Shown here: positions 24,961-36,410 of the stretch, in pieces
How positions within the stretch are numbered: the first letter of the stretch is position 1
Layout: every line of letters begins with the position of its first letter
Assembly (NCBI GenBank): GCA_017979445.1
Contig: CM030711.1
Span: forward strand, 6,789,221-6,853,220
Source of the DNA: Akebia trifoliata
Taxonomy: Eukaryota; Streptophyta; Magnoliopsida; Ranunculales; Lardizabalaceae
Direction of reading: 5' to 3'
DNA: 64,000 bases
Notes under the pieces: generated by a model
What the model saw: only the letters and a program-made list of their open reading frames with translations
Database searches by the model: none
What the model was told of the DNA's origin: nothing
Made by a program: the position numbers and the translations under genes

Positions 24961-25807
24961 TGGAATTTGGAATTTTAGAAGAGATAGGTAACATAAATCC
25001 TAACCATATCCAAAATTGATCTTCTTAACCATCTATCCAATTAGTATAGAAAAAAAATACTATTTGTTCAGATGGATAGAATTTCATGGTTTTATACATC
25101 AATGCAATACCACTATGGGTTTATTCACACATAAATGAAGCTTGATCTTCCATTTAATTATGACCAGAGCCAAATGGAGTGCAAAGGTGAATTTTTTAGG
25201 GGATGGAGTGCAATTGGTAATGTGTGGTGTGCAACTAGTCAATCCCAAAGAAATAGGTATGTTTTTCAGTTGGAGTGCAACTGGCAACTTGACATCTGCA
25301 AGTAGTTGGTACCTATGGCTATGATATTTCATATCACAACCCAATAATAGAGTCGATAAAATATGTCTCTTCTTCAAGATTTAAAATCAAAATCACTTTT
25401 AAAAGTAGTATAGTTCATTAAGATTTTAAATTCTGAAAATCAGTTTCTATAATATGATTCTGGTAATCCAAATCAGAATCTAGCTTACCCAAAATCAGTT
25501 TCATCTCAAAAGAACCATGCATCATGAACATGGGGTGGTGCAAGCCACTGACATTATTGATCCTAACAAAATTTCAGTCAATAAGACTAGTGCCAAGTGT
25601 AGCCAAACTAGTAATTAACGAGTAATTAAGCACGTTAATATAATTATAAATATGTTTAAAGATATTGTACCTCATTTGCTTTCTTGAAAGCAAGGTTTCC
25701 TTACAGTTAGAAAACATATAAACTTTAAGAACATAACAAAGAAAAAAAGATCTAGCTTATGTGTTAAAGGACTTACACCTTAGCATGAATGGTACAATGA
25801 GACCAAC

Positions 25808-28800
25808 TTAGCCAATTTTCTCTGCTGCTTCAACCTGTTCTTGAAGCGTACCGTAAAGGGTCTCAACAAGATTAAGTAGAAACCCATCTGCACCATGTTT
25901 TGCTAACAGAGAAACAGATATGGGGAGGTTATCATACATCCCAAGTGGTATGCTTACCTGTGATTAGGAACAATATACAAAAGAAGTAAAGTATAGTATT
26001 CTATATGTATGTATGTATAATGTTAAATAAAACAAAGGATGATATATTGATCACTTTGTGTTGTTGGAAAGAAAGAGAATACCTGGCAAAACCCAGAAAC
26101 TCCAGCAATAGATAGCAAACTAAAAGCTCTAACACGAAAAGTTTCTAGTGCACTTCCTTCCATTAGTAGTTTTGGTGGAGGCCCGGGAACTGTAGGGATC
26201 ACAAGGACCCCAGAATCCTACTTATAGGAAGCATTTACCAAAAAATTGAAAACTGAGATTGGCGAAAACATGAAATATATGAGCTGTTATTAGATGTACA
26301 CCGTGAGATGAGATGGTTAGTTCAAATTGATACAATTGGTCAAATCTAAATTTGATCATACGAAAATAATAAAGATTTCGGTGGATGACTAATAATTAAG
26401 AGGACCAAACATTGAATATGAAAATTTCTTCTTTTTTCTAACTCAAGGTGGATTTCATAACTATATGCCAATGTATCTTTCTCTAGTGATCTTTCTGTAT
26501 TGTTTCAGAGAATGCTAGATGAAGTACATATGCATGTATGTAAATATTTGATTTTTTATAACGCTAAGCTTTCTTTCCCCAAAAAAGAAGAGAAAAACAC
26601 CACAGAGAAGGAAAGAGTACCTCAAGAAGAGAATTAAGGGCAGTACGGAGTTCATTCTTCACCATTTGAGTAATGTCAATGTTTTCATCTGATGCCCTGA
26701 TTGCCTCCCAAACCCGTTCTGATATTCCCGGACCTAAATTAGGTTTGACTGTAGTGACCCATTCGCCATGGTTAGACTTGAATTCATGCCTATGATTTCA
26801 AAGCGAAAATTATTGGAGTTTATATATAACTATGGATTAATGTTGCTAAGCATTCACATACATTGTTCATTTGTCCACACCTTTGAAGAGTTCGCATGGC
26901 ACTTGAAAGGGCTATCAAGGATGGTATGTATCCTTGATGTTCGTTGCTTTTGTCCATGAAATGTTCCAAACTTGGAACACTGTCCCTAACATAATCCCCA
27001 ATATTTCCATGCTTAATAACTTGAGCTGTGGACAAATTATGAAACAATACATCATTAAAGATCAATCAATAAGTAAGAAACAACATTCAAGTACTACATG
27101 ATCAAGTACTTACACCCAAACAACTTCTCGACAGATTTAATAAGAACCTGAGTCACTCGGTCACTTGGAATGTTTATAAGTTGAAAAGAGTCGTCGGCAA
27201 TAATAATATGACTAGGTTGCACAGGTTCCACGTCGGGTAATTGAAGTAGCACTCGCCCGACTCGATTCAAAATTACAGGATCCCTAGAAAACCATCCTGC
27301 AAAACAAATGTGGATGAGTTTTACCAGCTTAATATCATTATTAAGGACATCAACTATTATAACACACAAACAGATATAAGATTGGAAGATGATAAGATTA
27401 GGAAAAATAAATCAAGTGTAATCGGGGAAAATTAGGAATAGCTCCAATATGAAATAAAATAAAGGAAAATTGGTGAGATGGTTTGGACATATAAACCATG
27501 AATACCAAGACAACACCAAAAACACTTAGATTCAAGTCATCACCATTGCTGTTGTCATCTCACCCCTTATCCCAAATAGTAGGATCCCTCTCTATTGTGG
27601 GCGGGGCATTATCTTAATTTATTTTTCTAATACCTTCATCCATGAAAATCTTGGCTTCCCTCATGGCCCTTTTGATCCCAAAGGGATCATTCTCACTGAT
27701 ATTTCTATATTCTTCTTCGTATATGACTAAACCATCTCTAACAATTAGTTTTGATTTAAATTGAAGTCTATAAAAAGGTGAGATGAATGCCAAAAATGAT
27801 GTAGATGTTGTAGGAAAAGTATGAAAACAGATGCCTTGACTGAAGTAAGGCTCAACATAGAGTTGGATGAAAAACAGGATTTATGATGACAACCCCAATA
27901 TTTCGTTTCTGAAGTCCAACCCAGACTAAGAATAAACATAAATAGAAGGCCAATTCCACATCAAACAATATAATAGGAGTAGCAATCATAACAGAATTAA
28001 AAGGTTTTAGTAAGTGTAAAATGAGGATGGAGCCCGGACAAGAAGTTAATTTTAAGGATTATGATGTTGAAGTGTTCAACCCAACCTAATTCACACATCA
28101 AAAGAAAGCTTGATTTTTTGTTTGATCAAATAGTATGGAGACTCATATTGATTCTTACCAACAGTATCAAAGCTTTGTGCCATAGGAATAACACCAGTTG
28201 TAGAAACAACAGCATGTGAAGGCCGAAACCCCAAAATTCCACAATATGATGATGGCACTCTTACACTTCCTCCAGTATCAGTACCTGTAAAAAAAGAGCC
28301 GTCACATGAACAGCCTTTGAGGGGAATTGTTGGACTAAAACAACAGAATCAGATAATTTAGATTTTTCGTAAGATATGCATATTTCATTCACCAAGGTAC
28401 TTCATCATGTGATTATGCTAACTCTATTATTCACAATGAATTCTATTTCCGTTTCCTCTGCCCATCCAACGTTCTTGCCAAAGTGGAAGAAAATTCACAT
28501 ATTTGTAAACTGATATAATATTAGCCAATTTAGGGATATAGTTATAGTTATAAGAAATATGTGACCAGACTTCATCCTTATTACTTTCTTCTTTATCCTT
28601 ATGTGATTAAATTTTTTTGGTGTTGCTACCGGGTAAGCATTTTTAACAAAGATAAGTTACTTGAAGTTGGGGGTTTTGAACCCATTTCTCTGGTACCAAT
28701 GATTGATAGTCTTTATTGGATTAGCAAGCTCAATTATTCTTTGGTTTGGTGTCGCCAACAAGTATTCCTGTCTTAACGAGAACAATAACTTAAAGGTGGA

Positions 28801-30595
28801 AAGAGTTGGTGAATGCATGCACCAACCAGACAAATGGGAACTTTAAAAAATGAATTTTAGATGATAACTTGTTGTCATTGTACTACAAAATGGTGAATCA
28901 AGTATGTGAGCATTTATGTTTTTTCTTAATCATTAAAGATAATTTGGTCAAAACTGTAACTTTGTAGGAAAACTCACCTAAGGAGAAATCTACAAGTTTA
29001 GCTGCAACAGCCACAGCAGATCCACTAGAAGATCCTCCAGGTACCCGATCTGGAGCACATGGGTTTGTCGGAGTTCCATAATGTATGTTTTCTCCATTTA
29101 TACTGCCACAATAGTTGTTAACATTGTAGAATAATCATAAGTGGAAATCCAATACATTTGAACATCGAAGAAGTGGTACTCAGTGAGTTTTAAACCATTT
29201 ACGTACACATGCAACCAATCCAGACCATTCACATAAATAAGGTGATCCTCATCATCCCATTGATGGGCATATGTGGATACTGCCCCTAATTTTGATTCCA
29301 AATCCAAATCAAGCAAATAATCAGATGGTTAGTTAACCAACCAACTACTCTAAAAAACTGGTCTGTTGGAGAGGGGAAGAACTCTGAATATAAGAGGGTC
29401 ACAGGGCTGAACTTGGGTATGACACACCCATGAGTGGAGGAAAATATGCACTCAATACTCCCCCTCACCCATAAGAGTGGAAAGAATTGAACCAATGACA
29501 TATATGAACCCAACGCTCTGATACCATGTTGACCAACCAACTACTCCAAAAGACCGATCTGCTGGAGAGGGGAAGAACTATGAATATAAAGGGTCATGGG
29601 GCTTAACTGGGGTATGAAACACCCAAGAGTGGAAGAAAATATACTCTCAATAGTAAAAGACTCATAACGAGCTTTTCTCCGCATATGATCCTGATAAGCT
29701 TAGACACTTGGAACCTATGGTAGCAGAAAAAATGCTACTTTCCTGATTAATTTCCAAGTCTCTAGATATAAGGAAAAATCTAGATAGCTTCAATACTCAT
29801 AGGCATATCAACATACACGATGCACACATCGAACTATTCAGAAAAGAGCCCATAGAAAATCTATGGAAGATAGTAATTATTTTTCAATAAGATGGTGTAA
29901 GATACTGGTTAAGGTCCATCAAATGGTGATCAAGTTTCCACAACATCAAAGCTCGCATGAGGGCTATATATCAGCCTAGAAAAAAACTATAAGAAGTCTA
30001 AATTACGCTCAAACTCAAAGTGAATTATATGAAGCAAAGATCAATCCTACCAAGAATTATTCTTAAATAAGTAAATTAAATTCTTCTTTTTGTCATAAAC
30101 CCAACCTGTAGGCCATCTCATCCATGACAGTTTTACCAACACATGTGGCACCAGCCGACAAGACAGCCAAAACTGCTGGAGCTGTTGATATCGCAGCCGA
30201 ATGAGTCCTTGCCCAATCCGGATTACCAAATCCAGTAACATAGCCATCCACATCAAATCTGCTTCACCATTGTTTAAATTCAGAACCATTTTAAAATCAG
30301 AAAGAAAACAAATAAAATATACTTAAATTGAATAAAACCCATTTACCAAGATTTAATTGGGTGTCATAAAATACATTAAAATCAGATAATAAACAACAAT
30401 TAATCAAAGCTTGAGATTTGAGGAGAATTAAGCAAATATAGTGAAAGTTGTAGTTAGAACTGAATTGAGAGGGACTTACATGTCTTTGACTGCAAAAGTG
30501 AGATCACTTAGAGGGAGTTCTTGAGGAGAAGAACTAGGTGGAGGAAGTAAATGGAGTTTCTCCATGAAAGCTCCGAAGTCTGAGACATTAGCCAT
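25808..30595 (-). CDS. AMI1: AMI1-type amidase (indole-3-acetamide hydrolase), copy A
   Basis: Nine exons: 30480-30595, 30106-30258, 28978-29102, 28159-28284, 27114-27296, 26881-27025, 26621-26789, 26083-26217, 25808-25957. They total 1302 nt, 433 aa plus stop, close to the 425 aa of Arabidopsis AMI1, with every phase matching and GT..AG borders. Amidase-signature residues are visible: Lys37 in FAVKD, cis-Ser Ser114 in [14 protein letters not shown], nucleophile Ser138 in [14 protein letters not shown]. Each is one residue beyond the AMI1 Lys36/Ser113/Ser137 triad. Family knowledge: AMI1 is a cytosolic amidase that hydrolyses indole-3-acetamide to the auxin indole-3-acetic acid. Other conserved blocks are [33 protein letters not shown] and [11 protein letters not shown]. 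There is no signal peptide or membrane segment. Intron 2 (29103-30105) hosts a TRIM retroelement. A near-identical paralogue lies 15.1 kb to the right. Substrate specificity is inferred from the family. Confidence 0.95.
29334..29649 (-). mobile_element. TRIM retrotransposon (miniature LTR element) in AMI1-A intron 2
   Basis: Two direct terminal repeats of about 120 bp (29530-29649 as 5' LTR and 29334-29454 as 3' LTR on the minus strand) flank about 75 bp. Just inside the 5' LTR is TGGTATCAGAGC (29515-29526, complement), an exact primer-binding site for initiator tRNA-Met. Just before the 3' LTR is a purine tract GGTGAGGGGGAGT. Flanks TTAGT and ATAGT suggest a 4-5 bp TSD. There is no coding capacity. 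The orthologous insertion is in copy B. Confidence 0.9.
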
Positions 30596-30654
30596 CTCTG
30601 CAAATTTTTTATTTATTTTTACTGAATAGAGACTGTCATAGGAGACCAACGGTT

Positions 30655-31180
30655 TATTTTGGGAGCTGATATTGGCACTCCTATTTTACTTATTACACCC
30701 CAATTTCTTAAATTATTTATCACACCCCAATTAAAGATTAAAACACTCTTCAAAACTTTAAAATGGTTTGAAGCAAGTCCCGCAACTATAATCTGAACAT
30801 TACAAAATATTATGACACTCGTTCAAATAATTTCAATAGTTATTTATAATTATAATAAGACCCATATAAAATCCTAAACTCAAAAAATAAGAATCTAACA
30901 AAACAAAAAAATCTATAGGCACCCCAACTTTTACTTATTCTCAATCATTCGCCTATTTTCTTTATGGGTCTTGTAAAGGGCAGACCTTAGAGTGCAACAA
31001 ATATACTTTGGATATTAATTTTTATTAAAAATACCCTTTAAACAAATCATTTTTTACAAAACTACCCTCCTATTATTGCACTTTTAAGTGTGCCCTTAAG
31101 GCATAAATTAACAAACCCCATAAATTACAATTGAGTTGTAATAAGTAAAAGTTCGAGTGCCAATAATAATTCTCTTTATT
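30655..31180. mobile_element. GGTGCCAATAG-family TIR element(s) upstream of AMI1-A
   Basis: Begins TATTGGCACTCCTATTTTAC and ends AGTAAAAGTTCGAGTGCCAA, with the interior inverted GGCACCCCAACTTTTACTTA. It lies 60 bp beyond the AMI1-A start codon and is therefore part of its promoter region. The duplicated copy is at about 45770-46290. Confidence 0.7.
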
Positions 31181-31966
31181 TTTCTTCTTTATCATATAAT
31201 ACGGAGTTCAGATAAATATTATAAAATTTTGAAGAATATAGCATTTATGTTTTCGAATTTCTTACTAAAATCCACAATCTTCAATCTTCAATTTCATTGA
31301 TTATATCACCTTATTGTGACTAAATTTGTAAATGAAAATAATTAAAGACCAAAATTACTTTTTCACCCTAATATTTTTGGGGTTGGTGAGTTAGGGTAGA
31401 ATTCTTTTAGGGCAAAGTGAGTAATTTGTATATGAGATTAACGGTAATTAAATAATGTCCACAAGTTTGTGAATGTTGAACTGAGGATAAAATGTCACGT
31501 GGCTTACTCCTTTGGCTCACCACATATCCCCTACAATAAATAAAAAGAAAACTTATTTGTGAGCCTAATTTTTATGGTACAATCTACCCTCCCACATCAC
31601 CCTCAGTAATATTTTGTGGCTCTTTGAAGCCATGGATGCCATATCATGTCAGCAGCTTTGTTGGTTTCCCTTTAATCATGGATGAACTCAATTCTTTCGA
31701 TGAATCAATCCCCTCATTGGTCTTTTTTTACATATATCAGTCTTGGTTGTTTTACTGAAGAAACGATTTCTTTGGGAAACGAACATGTACCATTTGTGTT
31801 ACAACTCGAGGAAAATGATTTCCCTTTAATGCATCTCAAGGAAGAACAATAGACCCCAGCTTTAATCAAGATTGGTTTTGATTACTTAATATAGAAGCTA
31901 CATCGAATACTTATGAGAGAAGTGATACTTCAGATTTATATTAATAATGTTTCGACGTTTGTAAAT

Positions 31967-34900
31967 TTACTCAACATCTGAGTCTTCATTGAAAAAATAT
32001 AAGAATGGAACTTGTGTTGTTTCATTTTCGGCATCTTTACAGTTAACACGAGGAGTAACTAAAACCAAACTCTGCAAGTAAACTTCATCGTAAGCTTCGA
32101 TGTTTAAACCTGAAGTAAGAAACAGTTCCAACTCATTCACAAAGTGTTCTGTTCTTCCTATTAGAAAAGGCTTTGCAGCATCAGAGATCGATGTCTTGAA
32201 CTCTTCTCTTTTTTGTTCAGGTGTTCTCTTTGAATGTTCTCGCTCGTTCCTGCAACAACATTGTACCACAAGTATAAATCTTGGTGTGCTTATAAACCCG
32301 ATCTATTGAAATATTTTAGATTCGATAATACTCTCTTCTTCTGCATCAAAAGAACGTAAATTTTTTACAATTGGGTCATGACAAACTTGGATTCAGATTT
32401 TTTTTCGGAGCAAACAGTGAAACTTACAGTCTCCGGAACGACTCAATCAAACCAAGTATGTGATGCACAATAATGTCGACATCCTCCTCCTACAAATGGC
32501 AGGAAACAAGCAGAGTTAACCAATTAAAAGCCAATTGAATTTTTAACATATGGTACAAAATGGCATAATCTAGGTTTCATCTTTCAGTAGAGTTGCACAT
32601 ATACAAGTGGTGTGAGACCCACCATTTAATTAATCAAAGCTCGATATCTCCTACACTGAAAAATTAAAATTCGTCAGATGTCATATCTATCTGACATACA
32701 CATTTTTTTTATATTAATTTTTTTTTTTTTGGAAAATAAATAACTTTACATCTTAAAAGGAAGTAAATATGCATGAATGTACGACCATCTAAGCACGAAA
32801 TTGAGTTGCCCTAACGAAACTCCTACATCTTGATGAGCTTTGTCGAACAAAACAAATTGGGTATAGATTAAGAAAATGTAAATGAGGGCAAAAAAGGATT
32901 CCAAATCTACCTGAATCAGAGCTTGGATTTCCCTTCTCAACCAACTTTGAAGCCATTTATTTGGTTGAAGATATCTACGGAATTTCCAATACTGTAGAAC
33001 ATTGAATTTCTCATATATGGGACCTGTTACAACCACAAATTAAATAATAATAACAACAACAACAACAATGGGTATATCTCTAAAAAACCAATTCAGGTAA
33101 TAAACAATAAGATTAGAAATGACACCGAAAAATCAAAATGAATACCAGAACGATACCTCGTTCACGGTAGTAGCATTGCAGTCTATATTTATGGGCTTTT
33201 GAAAAGAAAAGGCTGCAAGTCCAAGCATGAGATTAGTGAATGAAACCCCAATACTGACAAGAGAAAAACACACACACAGCATATATGTACCTCTTTTCAG
33301 GGTCCTGGTTCACAAAATGCTGTTGAAATGAATCCCCAATGCAATCATGTATTATAGAAAAATTATCACTCTGCACATAAGAAGAGTTCAAGCAATTTAG
33401 CGAGAGAAATTGGGAGGATGAGAATAATAAGAGCTAGAGGTCTGAACCTCAAGTGAATGCGATCTTACAGATATCGGAGCTAGTTAGGAAAAGATCAAAA
33501 AGAAAAGTTTGAAGGTTAAACCTCGGACTCTTCCCTAAGCTTATGATGGTATTTCTCTTCTTAATGGCAATATTTACACATTTTAATTCTAGAGAAGGAA
33601 CAAACCTGCATCCAGAGGGAAGGGAACCTACCGTAGTCTGATAGATGAAGAACAATAATGCTAGAATTACTACAATTAGAACAAATTATTTAAACATGAT
33701 AAGATACAAGGTATAATTGAAACTTCTTGAGATGTATCTTATACTTGTTCTTTTTTATAGAAATTTTCAAATCAGTAATTCAACATCCCTACCGCATAAT
33801 TTCAATTATGCACACTCAAAACACAAGATTTCAAAATATTTAGCTAACGTAAATTTTATTAGTGAAATAAGTAAGCAGCAAAGAGAACAAACAATCACAC
33901 ACAAAACACAAGGATTTACGTGGTTCGGCAGTGTGCCTACATCCCCGGATTAGATCAAGAACAATTACTATTTTCTTTCTAGTTTTACAGCCCTCTAACA
34001 AAAACGGGAGTAGAGAAAACGTGTCTATCTCCTCAAAAATAGAAATCCCTTAAGAAATATTACATAATTTACCATGCACCCTCGCAACTCCGCGTACCCC
34101 CAATAGAATACAAAACATTTACACAACATTATTTCTCCTCCTGGTTCCTACACCTCCATCCAACCATCCATTCATTCATCACCAAAGTGTGATCCATAAG
34201 CACGACAGAAAAGGCTTCACAATGAAAAATGACTTGGGTTGCATTGTTAACGACATAAGAATTATGTTTACGAGCAAAATAAGTTAGGACTAGTAACCAA
34301 CCTTGCAAAGAGGACACTTCAAAGATGAAAGTGGTTGAGAATGCTGGCTAGCAACGAATTTGGCCCAGTGAGCAATACAACCGTAGCAGAACTTATCTGA
34401 AAATTGAAGTTAAATGCAAAGGGTGAACTACAGAAACAGCTTAAGGAACCAATGTTACTAATTACAGATAACATAATAGTTTAGCTATATCTAACTCAAA
34501 AGTTTCTTTCCACTTGTCACCTTAAATATCTCTTGATCATCAATACTCTTTTGAATTTCAATATCATCAGGTTTTTTCTTATAATTAATTCTCTATTTTG
34601 TAACTGCAATTATTTGAAAATATTTGCCTGAATTGTAACTGGTCAAGTTTGACATGTGGCTTCATATGCATTAGCCCCACTCAAAAAAAAGAAAAAAAAA
34701 ACCCCTTAGATATATAAGAATTAGATTGATAATAAACCTACATACAATAGAAAATGTATATCTAAGCCTAAATTTGTCATAAAAAAACAAAATCCAATTG
34801 GAAAAGGAAGAACCCATAATCTACTATAAATTCCAATTAAATGAAACAGAAAGGAAATTGGAGGATGGAATCAGATACGTGTCTGACAGGGGTACTTCTC

Positions 34901-35226
34901 CCCTCTTAGAATCCTCCATGCAACACATACGGATTATAAAGATTCATAAAATAAATCCAATTTTTGAGTCAATGGGTCTTAATAACCAAAGATTCAAAAG
35001 GAACCCATGAAGTAAAATTGGTTGGTAATTATAAAACTGATGGATTCTTGCAATAAATGCAGAAAATAAAAGAAAAATATATTATTGTGAGAAAGAAGAA
35101 CTTACGGAAACATCGATCCAAGTATGAATCTTGCTTTATGGGTCCAAGACAGATGGCACATGGATTGAAATCGTTGGACGAGGAAGAGCTACTCTTGTCG
35201 TCCTTCATGTCTGTTTCATCTTCCAT
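31967..35226 (-). CDS. C3HC4 RING finger protein (Topors-like E3 ubiquitin ligase)
   Basis: Seven exons: 35106-35226, 34302-34396, 33291-33370, 33157-33212, 32911-33023, 32428-32489, 31967-32249; 810 nt, 269 aa plus stop, all phases consistent. The RING is C23-x2-C26-x12-C39-x-H41-x2-C44-x2-C47-x20-C68-x2-C71; the histidine codon is split by intron 1 (C|AT), which explains why no single ORF shows it. After the RING come FYSKAH-like and PIYEKFNVLQYWKFRRYLQP segments and a charged C-terminus ending NEDSDVE. The layout (N-terminal RING, then a conserved helical region with IGRTEHFVNELELFL) resembles plant proteins annotated as Topors-like RING ligases; I am sure of the RING, less sure of the subfamily. 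Likely role: E2 binding and substrate ubiquitination. Intron 2 contains an LTR-like fragment. The gene has no counterpart in the second duplicated unit, where its whole segment is missing. Confidence 0.85.
33870..34140. mobile_element. LTR-like fragment in RING gene intron 2
   Basis: Contains AAGCAGCAAAGAGAACAAAC, GGATTTACGTGGTTCGGCAG and TGTGCCTACATCCCC. The same order of blocks recurs at 51725-51960. The TTTACGTGGTTCGGC..GCCTACGTCC block is common in plant retrotransposon LTRs. Limits are uncertain. Confidence 0.55.
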
Positions 35227-35616
35227 ACCAACTGTGCTTCGGCTCGGGTATTTTTTGCTCTGCTTTTATGGTTTAGAGACTGTAAGGGCGGTTTATCAAA
35301 GAAGGACAGGCGTACACGTGGCAACACATGAAGGTTTCTTTTGTTAATTAGGCCTTTGGCCCACTAACCTGGACCGTCTTTAAAACAAGGGGTGTGGGTT
35401 TGACATTTTCCCCATAGATCTGAACTTCAATTTTATGATATGGTTGGGTTGGGCTAGGCCCGCTAAAATACTTAACAAAAGTCCATTCCAGGCCCGACCC
35501 ATTTACACCACTAATTACATCATCCATTTTCTTGAGTTGACTTAAACTTTAAAAAATATAGTTTGGGTATTTTTTGGTATGCATGCATGCTTGTGATTGA
35601 TCCTTCAAATTTAGAG

Positions 35617-35955
35617 AGGTGCTGTTGGCACCCCAACTTTTCCCTATTACACTCCAATTAAAAATAAAGAAAATAAGTGAATGGTTGAGAATAAGTAAAA
35701 GTTGGGGTGCCAATAGGAGCTCTCTCGTTATTTTTTGCTAGATTTATATTTTTTGAGCTTAGGATTTTATAGGTCTAATCATAATTGTAAACAACTTTAG
35801 TTGTTTGACTGAGTGTTATAATGTTGAGAATTATAATTTGAGCTAATCCTTTGTAATGTTTGAAGAGTGTTTTAATCTTTTAATTGGGGTGTGATAAATG
35901 ATTTAAGAAATTATGGTGAAATAAGTAAAATTTGGGGTGCCAATAGTAGATCTCC
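35617..35955. mobile_element. GGTGCCAATAG-family TIR element, complete
   Basis: Left end GAGGTGCTGTTGGCACCCCA, right end TTTGGGGTGCCAATAGTAGA; termini are inverted over about 30 bp. The interior has an additional inverted TTGGGGTGCCAATAGGAGCT near 35703. About 340 bp, non-coding, 400 bp upstream of the RING gene. Confidence 0.75.
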
Positions 35956-36344
35956 AAATTTGTTAGAGGATGGATTTTCTCCTTTTAAAGGGGTTATAAT
36001 AAGATGCCCTAAAACCATATCCTCTTTGGTTGATGATCACAATGACATATAAAAGACATTGATTTATTTTACTCTTTTTTTTTTTTTTTGTTTCATCATA
36101 CTTGTTGAAGTGGATTTCAAATGGATCCATTTGAACATCATTCAAATCCAACCCACAATGAATGACGAAATCGCATTCAATCCCTTTATAGCAACTCCAA
36201 CGTACTTGGGCTTTTGCTCTATATCCTCTCTTAAATGTCATTATATAAAGCTAGAGCTAGAGCTCCAACGCACTCGGGCTCTTCGTCTCTACTTCAAAAA
36301 ATTTCGGAGAAAGAGAGAAAGTGCGAGAGGGGAAAAAAAAAAAT

Positions 36345-36350
36345 TCTCTC

Positions 36351-36404
<54 letters not shown>
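36345..36404. repeat. (CT)n(TA)n compound microsatellite
   Basis: About 22 CT units with one interruption, followed by about 8 TA units, at the right limit of the segment missing from unit B. Confidence 0.95.
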
Positions 36405-36410
36405 CACACA

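Larger units (their letters stand above)
31526..36396. other. Segment present only in unit A (RING gene segment)
   Basis: About 4.87 kb with no counterpart in unit B. It spans the whole RING finger gene, about 400 bp of its upstream region, a GGTGCCAATAG-type TIR element (35617-35955) and the CT/TA microsatellite at 36345-36404. The right limit falls in the TA microsatellite, which is also where unit B resumes homology. Confidence 0.85.

Noticed and set aside
26768..26959. Plus-strand ORF of 63 codons, nearly identical at 41889
   Set aside because: Antisense shadow of AMI1 exons 6 and 7; conservation comes from the coding strand.
30047..30289. 80-codon ORF in AMI1-A (and its twin at 45172)
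   Set aside because: It is an out-of-frame shadow of AMI1 exon 2; the real frame reads [15 protein letters not shown].
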